From: Alphaproteobacteria bacterium
GTDB lineage: Bacteria > Pseudomonadota > Alphaproteobacteria > Micavibrionales > UBA2020
Reading direction: 5' to 3'
NCBI GenBank assembly: GCA_025934695.1
Contig: JAICWS010000006.1
Span: forward strand, 124,001 to 188,000
Length of the DNA: 64,000 nt
Shown: positions 16,201 through 27,200 of the stretch, piece by piece
Numbering within the stretch: the stretch's first letter is position 1
Layout of the letters: each line of letters starts with the position of its first letter
The notes under the pieces: generated by a model
What the model was told of the DNA's origin: nothing
What the model saw: the letters and a program-made list of their open reading frames with translations, nothing else
The model's database searches: none
Program-made: the position numbers and the translations under genes

Positions 16201-17031
16201 TTAAAAAGCGGCCAGCGTCGCCGCCATGCGTACGAAACCCGCGATGCCGATTTCCTCGGCCCGTGCGGTCGGGGAAACGCCTGATTCTTCAAGCAGCTTC
16301 CCCACGTCGACGTTCAGGGATTTCAGACTCTGGCGCAGCATCTTGCGGCGCTGACCGAACGCGGCGGCGGTAAGACGCTCCATGGTGGCGATGGCGACAT
16401 CATCGGTGCGGGTTTTCGGGCGGATGTGGACGACGGTCGAGGTCACCTTGGGCGGCGGCGTGAAAGCGGAGGGCGGCAGGTCGAAACAGCGCTCGACCGT
16501 GCATAGCCATTGCGTCAGGACCGACAGCCGGCCGTAATCCTTCGTCCGTGTCTCCGCCACCAGCCGGTCGGCGACTTCCTTCTGGAACATCAGGGTAAAG
16601 CTTTCGAACAGCGCGAGGTTTTTGAGCCAGCCGACCAGCAGCGGCGTCGCGATATTGTAGGGAAGGTTGGCGACAATCGCGCGCGGCGCGGGGCAGAGCG
16701 CGGCGTAATCCGCCTTCAGCGCGTCGTCGGCATGGAGCACGAGGCGCCCCTCCGCCGCGGCCACGACATCCTGCAGTGCAGCCACGCAGCGGTCGTCGCG
16801 CTCGATTGCATGGACGGAGGCCGCCTTCGTCTCCAGCAGGGCGCGCGTCAGTCCTCCGGGACCCGGCCCGACTTCGATGACGTTGCGCTCCGAAAGGTCG
16901 CCGGCTGCGCGCGCGATCTTTCCGGTGATGTTGAGATCAAGCAGGAAGTTCTGGCCGAGCGAGCGCTTGGCCATGAGGCCATGCGCCTCGATGACGTTCC
17001 TCAAGGGCGGGAGGCGGTCGAGTGCGCCCAT
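16201..17031 (-). CDS. rsmA: 16S rRNA dimethyladenosine transferase
   Basis: A 276-aa enzyme (KsgA family) that dimethylates two adjacent adenosines near the 3' end of 16S rRNA during late 30S assembly. The signature N-terminus (KRSLGQNFLLD), SAM motif (VIEVGPGPGGLT), catalytic NLPYNIATPLL and C-terminal helical domain are present. Its ATG overlaps the surA stop by one base (TAATG), so translation is coupled to surA, a pairing seen in many Proteobacteria. Confidence 0.96.
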   Translation of the reverse strand: MGALDRLPPLRNVIEAHGLMAKRSLGQNFLLDLNITGKIARAAGDLSERNVIEVGPGPGGLTRALLETKAASVHAIERDDRCVAALQDVVAAAEGRLVLHADDALKADYAALCPAPRAIVANLPYNIATPLLVGWLKNLALFESFTLMFQKEVADRLVAETRTKDYGRLSVLTQWLCTVERCFDLPPSAFTPPPKVTSTVVHIRPKTRTDDVAIATMERLTAAAFGQRRKMLRQSLKSLNVDVGKLLEESGVSPTARAEEIGIAGFVRMAATLAAF

Positions 17032-18542
17032 TAAATGCGTTTGTCGATGAAGGCCGTGGCGCGCAGGTCGCGCAGGTAATGTTCCTGCATCTGGTCGAGC
17101 CGCTTCATGCCGATCTGGTTCGCGATCTGGTCGCGCGCGCCGTCCTCGTTGCCGCCGGCTGAGGCGACTGCCGCCTTCGGCACGGGCGCCGGAGCAGGCG
17201 CAGGCGCTGCCGCGGGTTCTTCACGGCCCGGAATCTCATGCCGCTCGCAAACCATGAGGACAGCCACGCCGTTGTCGCCGCGGACGGGTCCGCTCAAGGT
17301 CCCGACCGGCAGGTTTTCGATGGCGCGGCGTACCGGCTCGGGCAGGGAGCTGACAGGTCCGCTGCCCATGTCGGTCGTGCCGGGCGAAACGAAGTCCTTC
17401 GACTTTTTGTCCATCTGGTCGCAGCTCGAAATTTCGCCCTTGAGGGTCGTCGCGCGGTTCATCTTGGCAGCGACGACGGGCGCGGGATCGGACGCATCGA
17501 TCGGGATCGTGATCTGCTTCAGATGCACGATGGTTTCCGGCTTCGACGGCGCGGATGCCGCGGCTTGCGGCGTGGCGGGCGCCGGCGCGGGAGGCGCGGC
17601 GCCGGCGGCGGAAGTGGCCGCGCCGGGCTCATGGACGTCGCGCAGGAACAGGATTTCGAAGCCCTTGTCGGTGCGGATCGGCTCGCTGATTTCGCCCGGG
17701 TGCATGGTCTTCAGCGCGGCGGCCAGCTTGGGATCGACTGTGCCCTCGCGCACCCAGCCCATGTCGCCGCCCGCCGTCGCGCCCGGCGCTTTCGAGAATT
17801 TGCGCGCCGCCGCGGCGAAGTTTCCGCCGTGCTTGATGCTTTCGATCAGGTCATCGGCGTCATGCCGCACGCTTGTCTCCATCTCGGGCCCGGGCACGGG
17901 CAGGAAAATGTCGGCAGCGAGATATTCCGTGCTGCCCTTGGCACGGGTGATCTGGACAAGGGCCGTGTCGATTTCACTTTCCGAGACGTTCACGTCGGGG
18001 CGCAGCTTGCGGCGCACGACCTGCGTCCAGGCCATTTCGGCGCGGATCTGGTCGGTCAGCGTCGACATTTTCACGCCCGTGACATCCAGTTTGTGGCGAA
18101 ATTCCTCGACCGACATGTTGTTCTGCTTCGCGATCTGGTTGAAGCCGTCCTTGACATCGTCGTCGGTGACGGTAATGCCTTGCTTCTTGGCTTCCTGCAT
18201 CTGCAGCTTTTCGTCGATCAGCTTGTCGAGAACCTGCATTTCAAGCTTGTGGCGCACTTCCGGCGGCGGCTTCTGCGGATTGCCCGCCAGGTAAAGATCC
18301 AGCCGGTTGCGGATGTCGGAATAAGTGATCGCATCATCGTTGACCGTCGCCGCGATGCCGGTGCGGTCGGATATGTCCGCGGTCTCGGGGATCATGGCGC
18401 GGGAGGACGGGGCCAATGCGACGCGCGCGGCGGCTGGCGCATCCGCCGTTTTATCCGCCGCGAAAGCGGTCGCGGAGAGCGCGAGGCCCAGCGCGCAGCC
18501 GGCCATAATTTTCCCCAAGCGGTTCATTGGCGTCTGTGTCAC
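17031..18542 (-). CDS. surA: SurA-like periplasmic peptidyl-prolyl isomerase/chaperone
   Basis: A 503-aa exported chaperone that helps outer-membrane proteins fold. After a signal peptide (GKIMAGCALGLALSATAFA) comes the SurA N-domain, which starts ATVNDDAITYSDI, then a parvulin (PpiC) domain with GGDMGWV and GFEILFLRDV. A Pro/Ala-rich linker leads to a second, diverged parvulin-like region ending VAVLMVCERHE. The frame is open 26 codons further up. GTG at 18542 has AAAGG eight bases before it and fits best; ATG at 18527 is the alternative. The low-complexity Ala/Pro linkers are longer than in E. coli SurA. Confidence 0.88.
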   Translation of the reverse strand: MTQTPMNRLGKIMAGCALGLALSATAFAADKTADAPAAARVALAPSSRAMIPETADISDRTGIAATVNDDAITYSDIRNRLDLYLAGNPQKPPPEVRHKLEMQVLDKLIDEKLQMQEAKKQGITVTDDDVKDGFNQIAKQNNMSVEEFRHKLDVTGVKMSTLTDQIRAEMAWTQVVRRKLRPDVNVSESEIDTALVQITRAKGSTEYLAADIFLPVPGPEMETSVRHDADDLIESIKHGGNFAAAARKFSKAPGATAGGDMGWVREGTVDPKLAAALKTMHPGEISEPIRTDKGFEILFLRDVHEPGAATSAAGAAPPAPAPATPQAAASAPSKPETIVHLKQITIPIDASDPAPVVAAKMNRATTLKGEISSCDQMDKKSKDFVSPGTTDMGSGPVSSLPEPVRRAIENLPVGTLSGPVRGDNGVAVLMVCERHEIPGREEPAAAPAPAPAPVPKAAVASAGGNEDGARDQIANQIGMKRLDQMQEHYLRDLRATAFIDKRI

Positions 18543-18632
18543 GGATAAATCCTTTAAAAAAGCGCCTATAAAATACGCGATTCCCGGGTGGAATGCACCC
18601 GTTTTTACGCGCGGCGGCATCCTTGTAAGCGC

Positions 18633-19601
18633 TTAGGATGCCTGTCTTTTTTCAGCGAACCGGCCGCCGGGCTGGTATTGCGCCAGGTACGTCGGCAAAA
18701 TCGCGCCAAGACCGGTGGGTTCGACGCCCAGTTCTTTTAAGCCCGGCGTGCCCGGTTCGATGACGTTATCCTTGGAAAGTGAGCGCACATTGTCCACAGT
18801 CAAGGGCTTGCCAGGCAGGATGCCGCCAAAAAAGCCCATGATCTTGGCCAGCGGCATCGGCACCGGCGCCAGCATGGCGTCCTGGTGTGTGCATTGCAGC
18901 GTGGTTTCCATGATCTCGCGCAGGGTATAGACCTTCGGCCCGCCCAGCTCATAGATCTGGCCGAAATATTTGTCGTGCACCGGGGCGGTTACGATATTGT
19001 ACACCGCCTTCGCGATATCCCCGACATAAACGGGCTGCAGCCTGGTGTGGCCGCCGCCGATCAGGGGCAGGACCGGGCTGATGCGCGCCATTGAAGCGAA
19101 CCTGTTGAAGAAATTATCCTCCGGTCCGAAGACCACGCCGGGGCGCAGGATAACGGAGCGCGGGAAACCGTGGATGATCTTGCTTTCGCCCTGTGCTTTG
19201 CTTTTTGCGTATTTCGAGGGCGCGTCGGCGGAAGCGCCCAGCGCCGAGAAATGGACAAGCAGGTCGAGCCCGTTGGCGCGGCACGCCCGGGCGATGCGGT
19301 CGGCGGCTTCGACATGGATGCGGAAGAACGTGTTGCGTCCCTGTTCATTCAGGATGCCGGCAAGATTGATCGCGATGGAAGCGCCCTTGAGCACCGAGGC
19401 GACCGAATCCTCTTCGCGGATGTTGCAGTAGACGGGGACAATCTGCCCGACATCGCCCGCGGGGCGCAGGAAATAAGCGTGCTGCGGCGAGCGCGTCGCG
19501 ACGCGGATCGTCGCCCCCGTCTTCGCCAGCGCCCAGATGATATGCCGGCCCAGAAACCCCGTGCCGCCGAAAACCGTGATCGTCTTGTCTGCGAATGTCA
19601 T
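18633..19601 (-). CDS. Complex I NDUFA9-like NAD(P)-binding protein
   Basis: A 322-aa atypical SDR of the NDUFA9/NmrA-like group, which in Alphaproteobacteria is associated with respiratory complex I. The Rossmann motif is TVFGGTGFLGRHI; later come VHFSALGA, SKYAKSK and the RPGVVFGPED segment. The ATG at 19601 has AGGAA eight bases upstream; the frame itself runs on into the end of uvrD. It lies 16 bases after uvrD and may be cotranscribed with uvrD, surA and rsmA. Its exact role, quinone-related or structural, is not readable. Confidence 0.85.
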   Translation of the reverse strand: MTFADKTITVFGGTGFLGRHIIWALAKTGATIRVATRSPQHAYFLRPAGDVGQIVPVYCNIREEDSVASVLKGASIAINLAGILNEQGRNTFFRIHVEAADRIARACRANGLDLLVHFSALGASADAPSKYAKSKAQGESKIIHGFPRSVILRPGVVFGPEDNFFNRFASMARISPVLPLIGGGHTRLQPVYVGDIAKAVYNIVTAPVHDKYFGQIYELGGPKVYTLREIMETTLQCTHQDAMLAPVPMPLAKIMGFFGGILPGKPLTVDNVRSLSKDNVIEPGTPGLKELGVEPTGLGAILPTYLAQYQPGGRFAEKRQAS

Positions 19602-19617
19602 TGCCGAAAATTCCTGC

Positions 19618-21861
19618 CTATACCTCGTCCGCCTTGGCGACGAAGCTGTCCATGACTTTTTTCCGGCCGGCCTGCTCGAAGTTGATGTCGAGCTTGTCGC
19701 GGTCGGTGGTGATGACGATACCATAGCCGAACTTCTGGTGAAAGACGCGGTCGCCGGGTGCGAAGCCGCCCATGGACTCGAGATGCGGGCTCACGCGCTC
19801 AATCGCATTGTCGACCAATTCGGGGCGGCGCGGCGGGCGGTAACCGGACGGGCCGCCATATGTTCCGCCAGAGTATGACTGCTGTTGTTTGGGCTGGTAG
19901 ATGCCGGTTTCGGTCAGCACATCGACATGGTCCTTGGGAAGCTCGTCGATGAAACGGGAAGGAAGGGATGCCTGCCAGTTGCCGTAGATCTGCCGGTTGG
20001 CGGCAAAATAGACGAAGGCCTGTTTCTTCGCGCGCGTCAGGCCGACGTAGGCAAGGCGGCGTTCTTCCTCGAGGCCCGTCACGCCCGATTCATCCATGGT
20101 GCGCTGGTTCGGGAAGACGCCTTCTTCCCAGCCCGGGAGGAAGACGGCTTCGAACTCGAGGCCCTTGGCGCTGTGCAGCGTCATGACCGACACCATGTCG
20201 CCGCTTTCTTTGCCCTGATTTTCCATGACGAGCGAGACGTGCTCGAGGAAATTGTCGATGGTCTCGAATTCGGCCAGCGCGCTGACGAATTCCTTCAGGT
20301 TTTCGAGGCGTCCGGGCGCTTCGGGCGATTTGTCGGCCTTCCACATGTCGGTATAGCCGGATTCTTCCATCACGGTCTGGGCTAGCTCCACATGCGACAG
20401 GTCGCGCAGCTGCCCGCGCCAGCGGTCGAAATCGCGCATCAGGTTGCGCAGGGTGTCGCGCACCTTAGGCTTGAATTCCGCGGTCTCCAAAAGCTCGCGC
20501 AGAGCGGCATAGAGCGGCAGGTGCTTCGCGCGGGCCAGTTTGTGGATGATCTGCAGCGTTGCGTCGCCGATGCCGCGCTTGGGCACGTTGATGATGCGTT
20601 CGAAGGCCAGATCGTCGTCGGGCTGCACAATGACGCGCAGGTAAGCGATGGCATCGCGGATTTCCTGGCGCTCGTAGAAGCGCAGGCCGCCGATGACCTT
20701 GTAGGGGATGCTTTCCTTGATGAAGCGTTCCTCGAACTCGCGCGTCTGCCAGCTCGCGCGCACGAGAACCGCGACTTCACCGAGAGGAACCTGCTTACGC
20801 TGCAGGCTCTCGATCTGTTCGGCGATCATCTGCGCTTCCTGCGGCCCGTCCCAGACGCCGCGCAGGGTCACTTTTTCGCCTTCGAGGTCCGCGCTCCACA
20901 GGTTCTTGCCGAGGCGGCCCTTGTTGTGCGCGATGACGCCGTTGGCAGCGGAAAGAATGTGCTGCGTCGAGCGGTAGTTCTGCTCGAGGCGGACGATCTT
21001 CGCGCCGGGGAAGTCCTGCTCGAACTTCAGGATGTTGCCGATCTCGGCGCCGCGCCAGCCGTAGATCGACTGGTCGTCGTCGCCCACGCAGCAGATGTTG
21101 CGGCTCTTCTGGGCAAGCAATCGCAGCCACTGGTATTGCGCGACGTTGGTGTCCTGATATTCGTCGACGAGGATGTATTTGAAGCGGTTCTGGTATTCCA
21201 ACAGCACGTCGGGATGCGCGCTCTTGAATATCGTGATCATGTGCAGCAGCAGGTCGCCGAAATCGCAGGCGTTCAGGATTTTCAGCCGTTCCTGGTAAGC
21301 GGCATAGAGGCGCGGCAGGATGCCGTTCGCAATCTCCTGCGCCTCGCCCGCCGGCACGGCGGAAGGTCCCTGCGCGCGATCCTTCCAGCGCTGGATGAAG
21401 CTCATCAGCAGGCGCGGCGGCCATTTTTTGGCGTCGATATTTTCGGCTTCGAGCAATTGTTTGAGCAGGCGGATCTGGTCGTCGTCGTCGAGGATGGTGA
21501 AATTCGATTTCAGCCCGACCAGCTCGGCATGGCGGCGCAGCATGCGCGCAGCCAGCGAATGGAAAGTGCCCAGCCACCAGCCTTCGACCGGCGCGCCGCC
21601 TAGCATGTCCGAGACGCGCCGTTTCATTTCCATCGCGGCCTTGTTCGTGAAGGTGACGGCCAGGATCTGCGAGGGGAAAGCGCGCCTCGTTTGCAGCAGA
21701 TGGCCAAGACGCGTGGTCAGCACTTTAGTCTTGCCGGTGCCGGCGCCGGCTAAAACAAGGACGGGTCCGTCCGTCGTTTCGACGGCTTCGCGCTGCGCGG
21801 GATTGAGCGCGTCGAGATATGACAAAGAAAGTGGCTGTTGTACGGCGGACATCATGGGCAT
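19618..21861 (-). CDS. uvrD: UvrD/PcrA-type ATP-dependent DNA helicase
   Basis: A 747-aa SF1A 3'-5' helicase used in nucleotide-excision and mismatch repair. The Q-motif region (LNPAQREAV), Walker A GAGTGKT at residues 39-45, motif II DEYQDTN, motif III (GDDDQSIYGWRGA), motif V (TLHSAKGLEFEAVF) and motif VI (YVGLTRAKK) are all present. The C-terminal tail (FGYGIV) resembles the UvrD/PcrA Tudor-like tail. Several start codons are close together; the first ATG is used. It is divergent from pal, with 164 bases between. Confidence 0.95.
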   Translation of the reverse strand: MPMMSAVQQPLSLSYLDALNPAQREAVETTDGPVLVLAGAGTGKTKVLTTRLGHLLQTRRAFPSQILAVTFTNKAAMEMKRRVSDMLGGAPVEGWWLGTFHSLAARMLRRHAELVGLKSNFTILDDDDQIRLLKQLLEAENIDAKKWPPRLLMSFIQRWKDRAQGPSAVPAGEAQEIANGILPRLYAAYQERLKILNACDFGDLLLHMITIFKSAHPDVLLEYQNRFKYILVDEYQDTNVAQYQWLRLLAQKSRNICCVGDDDQSIYGWRGAEIGNILKFEQDFPGAKIVRLEQNYRSTQHILSAANGVIAHNKGRLGKNLWSADLEGEKVTLRGVWDGPQEAQMIAEQIESLQRKQVPLGEVAVLVRASWQTREFEERFIKESIPYKVIGGLRFYERQEIRDAIAYLRVIVQPDDDLAFERIINVPKRGIGDATLQIIHKLARAKHLPLYAALRELLETAEFKPKVRDTLRNLMRDFDRWRGQLRDLSHVELAQTVMEESGYTDMWKADKSPEAPGRLENLKEFVSALAEFETIDNFLEHVSLVMENQGKESGDMVSVMTLHSAKGLEFEAVFLPGWEEGVFPNQRTMDESGVTGLEEERRLAYVGLTRAKKQAFVYFAANRQIYGNWQASLPSRFIDELPKDHVDVLTETGIYQPKQQQSYSGGTYGGPSGYRPPRRPELVDNAIERVSPHLESMGGFAPGDRVFHQKFGYGIVITTDRDKLDINFEQAGRKKVMDSFVAKADEV

Positions 21862-22025
21862 GCAGGAACCTAGGTCAATTCAGGTATGTTGTACAGGGGC
21901 CAAAGCCAGCAAAATCTCTCGAAAAATGCAGAAGAGTCTTGAGATTTCAGCTCCGGAAGTATAAAAAATACACAGGGGCAAATTCTGGACAATCGACAAA
22001 TAATATAATCAAGGAGATACGATCT

Positions 22026-22541
22026 ATGGGTGCGCGTCGTTTTATCGCTGTTCTCGCCGTTCTGGCTTTGCTTTCGGGCTGCCACAAGAACGCCAATGAA
22101 TCTAACCAGGCTTCGGTGAACGAAGGCGCGGCGACCACCACGACCACCGGTCCTACCGGCGTGGTCGGCGGCGGCAACTATCCGCCCGGCTCCGAAGCGC
22201 AGCTGGTGGCCGAAGTCGGCGACCGCGTGTTCTTCGGCTACGACCAGTTCGACCTCACGCCGCAGGCCCGCACGACCATCGAACACCAGGCGCAGTGGCT
22301 GAAGACTTATCCCAGCGTCAACGTGATGATCGAAGGCCATTGCGACGAGCGCGGCACCCGCGAATACAACCTGGCGCTGGGCGAAAAGCGCGCGATGGCG
22401 GTGCGTAACTATCTCGTCGCCAACGGTGTCGAGGCCGGCCGCGTGCAGACGATTTCCTATGGCAAGGAACGCCCGGCCGTGCTGGGTTCGGATGAAACAT
22501 CCTGGGCGCAAAACCGCCGCGGGGTCATGGTCGTTCAATAA
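22026..22541 (+). CDS. pal: Peptidoglycan-associated lipoprotein
   Basis: A 171-aa outer-membrane lipoprotein of the Tol-Pal system, which holds the outer membrane to peptidoglycan and helps it pinch in during division. It has a lipoprotein signal with lipobox LLSGC (Cys19), a Thr/Gly linker, and an OmpA-like domain with the peptidoglycan-binding GHCDERGTREYN motif and NRRGV near the end. AAGGAGATACGATCT precedes the ATG. The usual tolQRAB genes are not upstream; uvrD is, on the other strand. cpoB follows. Confidence 0.96.
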   Translation: MGARRFIAVLAVLALLSGCHKNANESNQASVNEGAATTTTTGPTGVVGGGNYPPGSEAQLVAEVGDRVFFGYDQFDLTPQARTTIEHQAQWLKTYPSVNVMIEGHCDERGTREYNLALGEKRAMAVRNYLVANGVEAGRVQTISYGKERPAVLGSDETSWAQNRRGVMVVQ

Positions 22542-22563
22542 AACGGCCTATATTAAAAGGTTG

Positions 22564-23496
22564 ATGCCATTTGAGAGTAAGTTGGGGATGAGCACAAAAC
22601 CTGTAAAAGCTTTTCGGACCGGGCTCCTGTTCACGACAGGAGCCTTGTTCGTTGCGCTGATGGCCGCGGCGCCGGCCACGGCTGCTTTTTCGCAGAACCA
22701 GGATAATTCCCAGCTCATGAGCCGGCTCGACCAGCTCGAAAACCAGGTCCAGACCTTGAGCCGTACCGTTTACAAAGGCGGACCGATGCCCGAGGTGCAG
22801 GCGACATGCGCGGACGGCGGTAGCGCCGCGGCTTACGAAGACCGCATCAGCCAGCTCGAACAGCAGAACCGCCAGCTGACCGGCAAGCTCGAGCAGATGT
22901 CTTACGACATCCAGCAGCTCAAAGAACGTCTCGACCGCCAGCAGGCGGATAATTATACCGCAGCGCCGGCGAACCGCACGGCGGCCTATCCCTATGCGCA
23001 GACGACGCCGCAGCCCCAGCAAGTGCAGGCGCAGCCGCTCGACCAGAACGGCATCGACCGCAGCCCGCCGCCGCAGCGCTCTTACGGCCAACTGGCCTCC
23101 CGCGGCGCCGGATCGGCCGACGCGCTCTATGAAGACGCTTTCAGCGACATCAGCGGCCAGAAATACGATACCGCCGCCGAAAAATTCCAGCAGTTCATGA
23201 CGGAATACCCGACGCATCCGCTCGCGTCGAATGCGCAGTACTGGCTCGCGGAAACCTTTTTCGCGCGCGGCGACTTCAAACAGTCGGCCAAGCTGTTCGC
23301 GCAGGGGTATCAAGACTACCCGCAGGGCACTAAAGCCGCCGCGAGTCTTTTGAAGCTTGGCATGTCGCTCTCGCGCCTCGGCAAGAAAGACGATGCCTGC
23401 CTGTCCTTCGCGCAATTGAAGAAAGAATTCCCGGGCGGCCAGACGCCGGAAATACGCAAGGCCGACGAGGAAATGAAGACGCTCGGCTGTTCGTGA
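22564..23496 (+). CDS. cpoB: Tol-Pal system coordinator CpoB (YbgF)
   Basis: A 310-aa periplasmic protein linking Tol-Pal to cell-wall synthesis. It has a signal peptide ending ATAAFS, a coiled-coil trimerisation helix (LMSRLDQLENQ), a second coiled-coil stretch, a Gln/Pro-rich linker and C-terminal TPR repeats (ALYEDAF... and AQYWLAETFFARGDF). The start could be ATG 22564 (AAAAGG before it) or ATG 22588, which gives a shorter signal peptide. It lies directly after pal, the standard order. Confidence 0.92.
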   Translation: MPFESKLGMSTKPVKAFRTGLLFTTGALFVALMAAAPATAAFSQNQDNSQLMSRLDQLENQVQTLSRTVYKGGPMPEVQATCADGGSAAAYEDRISQLEQQNRQLTGKLEQMSYDIQQLKERLDRQQADNYTAAPANRTAAYPYAQTTPQPQQVQAQPLDQNGIDRSPPPQRSYGQLASRGAGSADALYEDAFSDISGQKYDTAAEKFQQFMTEYPTHPLASNAQYWLAETFFARGDFKQSAKLFAQGYQDYPQGTKAAASLLKLGMSLSRLGKKDDACLSFAQLKKEFPGGQTPEIRKADEEMKTLGCS

Positions 23497-23524
23497 CAGG
23501 TTTCGCGCATCCAAAATACGATCG

Positions 23525-23640
23525 TAGCCCCGGCGAAAGCCGGGGTCTTGCTTTTGCGGCCAGGAATGGCGGATCTTTTTATAACGATAGCCTGATGTAT
23601 TGTTGAAATATCTTAGACCCCGGCTTTCGCCGGGGTTACG
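23525..23640 (+). repeat. Inverted pair of REP-like hairpins
   Basis: GTAGCCCCGGCGAAAGCCGG at 23525-23544 (arm to 23549) and its inverted near-copy at 23615-23640 flank about 65 bases. Each arm is itself a hairpin, CCCCGGC-GAAA-GCCGGGG. It fills the cpoB-tilS gap, and the second arm touches the tilS ribosome-binding region. Related single copies lie at 50654 and 62560. Confidence 0.8.
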
Positions 23641-23648
23641 GGTGGGGA

Positions 23649-24965
23649 ATGAACGAGGCTACGGAACTTTTCGCGCAGTCGATGCAAAAACTCGGCCTCG
23701 ACAACGTCGGCCAGAGCATCGCCGTCGCCGTTTCGGGCGGCGGGGACAGCGTGGCGCTGACGCTGCTGATGCAGGAATGGACGCAAAGCCGCAAGGGCTT
23801 TGTGCGCGCCTTCACTGTCGACCATGGCCTGCGCCCCCATTCGCGCGAAGAGGCCGAAAACCTCCACAAAATACTGTCGGAGCGCGGCATTCGCCACGAC
23901 ATCCTGACCTGGGAGGGCGACAAGCCCGCGACGCACATCCAGGAACGCGCCCGCGAGGCGCGCTACCGGCTGCTGATCGAGGCCTGCCGGCGCGAAAATA
24001 TCCGCGCGCTGGCTGTCGCGCATAACCTCGAGGATCAGGTGGAAACTTTCTGGATGCGCCTGTCCAAGGGCAGCGGGCTCGACGGGCTGGCCGCCATGGC
24101 ACCCTCGCGCCCCGTCGGCGGTGTGAAAATCGTCCGGCCGCTCCTGTCATTTTCCCGCGCCGACCTGCGCCAGGTGTGCCGCGACTTCGGCGTGGACTGG
24201 ACGGAAGATCCGTCGAACGAAAACGAGCAATTCCTGCGCGTCAAGCTGCGCCAGTTTGAAGAGCTGCTCGCTTCCGAAGGGCTGACGCCGCAACGCCTCG
24301 CGCAAACCCTGCAAAAGCTCGAGGAGGCGCGCGAAGCGCTGCAGAGCTTCGCGCAGGTGGCAGCGCAACAGGTGCTGGAGCTCCACGAAGCGGGCTTCGC
24401 GCGGCTGAAGCTGCCGCCCTTTCGCGGTTTGCCGGTCGAAATCCAGCGCCGCATCCTGTCGCTCGCACTGCTCGCCATCGCGCCGCGCGATTACGCCCCC
24501 GGCTTCGAAGCGCTCGAACAGGCGCGCCACGAGCTGGCCGCGGCAGATTTTCCGGGCCGGACGCTGGCGGGCTGCGAGCTTTTCGGCGGAAAAAACGACG
24601 ACATCTTCATCTGCCGCGAGGCATCGAGCGTATCAAGTCGCGTTCCCGTCAAAGATGGAATGGTCTGGGACGGGCGGTTTCAGGTATCCTGTTACCGTTC
24701 CGAGTCCCACACCGGCGAACTGCCGGAGATCGGGATTCTGGGCGAGGAGGGGCTGAACCTGCTGCGGCAGAAAAATACCCCCGATGCGTCCTTTTTTCCA
24801 CGGTTGGAGAGTTTGCCGTTCAAGGTCCGGAAAGCACTTCCGGCGCTATGGAAAGGGCAGAATCTCGTGGGGGTTCCGTACCTTAACTGGATGGCGCCGG
24901 ACGGGGGAATGGAGGGGCTGAAGACCGGGGTTGTTTTCCTGCCTTATGCGGCCTCAAAACGCTGA
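23649..24965 (+). CDS. tilS: tRNA(Ile)-lysidine synthase
   Basis: A 438-aa enzyme that converts C34 of tRNA-Ile (CAU anticodon) to lysidine so it reads AUA. The PP-loop SGGGDS is near residue 29; VDHGLRPHSREEAEN and the AHNLEDQVETFWMRL region follow. The C-terminal half is less conserved, as usual for alphaproteobacterial TilS. The ATG is preceded by GGTGGGG. It is next to ftsH, a common alphaproteobacterial order. Confidence 0.94.
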   Translation: MNEATELFAQSMQKLGLDNVGQSIAVAVSGGGDSVALTLLMQEWTQSRKGFVRAFTVDHGLRPHSREEAENLHKILSERGIRHDILTWEGDKPATHIQERAREARYRLLIEACRRENIRALAVAHNLEDQVETFWMRLSKGSGLDGLAAMAPSRPVGGVKIVRPLLSFSRADLRQVCRDFGVDWTEDPSNENEQFLRVKLRQFEELLASEGLTPQRLAQTLQKLEEAREALQSFAQVAAQQVLELHEAGFARLKLPPFRGLPVEIQRRILSLALLAIAPRDYAPGFEALEQARHELAAADFPGRTLAGCELFGGKNDDIFICREASSVSSRVPVKDGMVWDGRFQVSCYRSESHTGELPEIGILGEEGLNLLRQKNTPDASFFPRLESLPFKVRKALPALWKGQNLVGVPYLNWMAPDGGMEGLKTGVVFLPYAASKR

Positions 24966-24978
24966 CGGACGCTAAAGA

Positions 24979-25008
24979 TTGTTTAACCCCTGACTGGCAC
25001 TATATAAT
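24979..25008 (+). promoter_or_regulatory. Possible ftsH promoter
   Basis: TTGTTT at 24979-24984 and a perfect TATAAT at 25003-25008 with an 18-base spacer, 40 bases before the ftsH ATG. No clear heat-shock (RpoH) -35 was seen. Confidence 0.4.
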
Positions 25009-25047
25009 TGAAGTATGGGCATTTTTAGGAAGAATCGGCGGTAAAAT

Positions 25048-27006
<1,959 letters not shown>

Positions 27007-27019
27007 CGGCCCTCTCGCT

Positions 27020-27101
27020 GTCATCCCGCGAAAGCGGGGATCTCGTGCCATCCGAGCCTATTTCCTAATAATGCCGGGATCCCCGCTTTCGCGGGGATGA
27101 C
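27020..27101 (+). repeat. Paired REP-like palindromes
   Basis: Hairpins CCCGCGAAAGCGGG and GATCCCCGCTTTCGCGGGGA in inverted orientation, bounded by GTCAT...ATGAC, between ftsH and the ankyrin cluster. Same family as 7935-8000 and 12087-12157. Confidence 0.82.
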
Positions 27102-27200
27102 GCGGGCATTTATTTACATAACACGTCATTTCCCGAACATTGACCCCTCCGCCATTCTGGTCTATCAATACTCACCTGTTTCCTTAATTGAGTTGAACGA

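Noticed and set aside
22004-22009. TATAAT just before pal as a promoter
   Set aside because: It is directly next to the ribosome-binding site, so the RNA would start too late to include that site, and no -35 is placed correctly.
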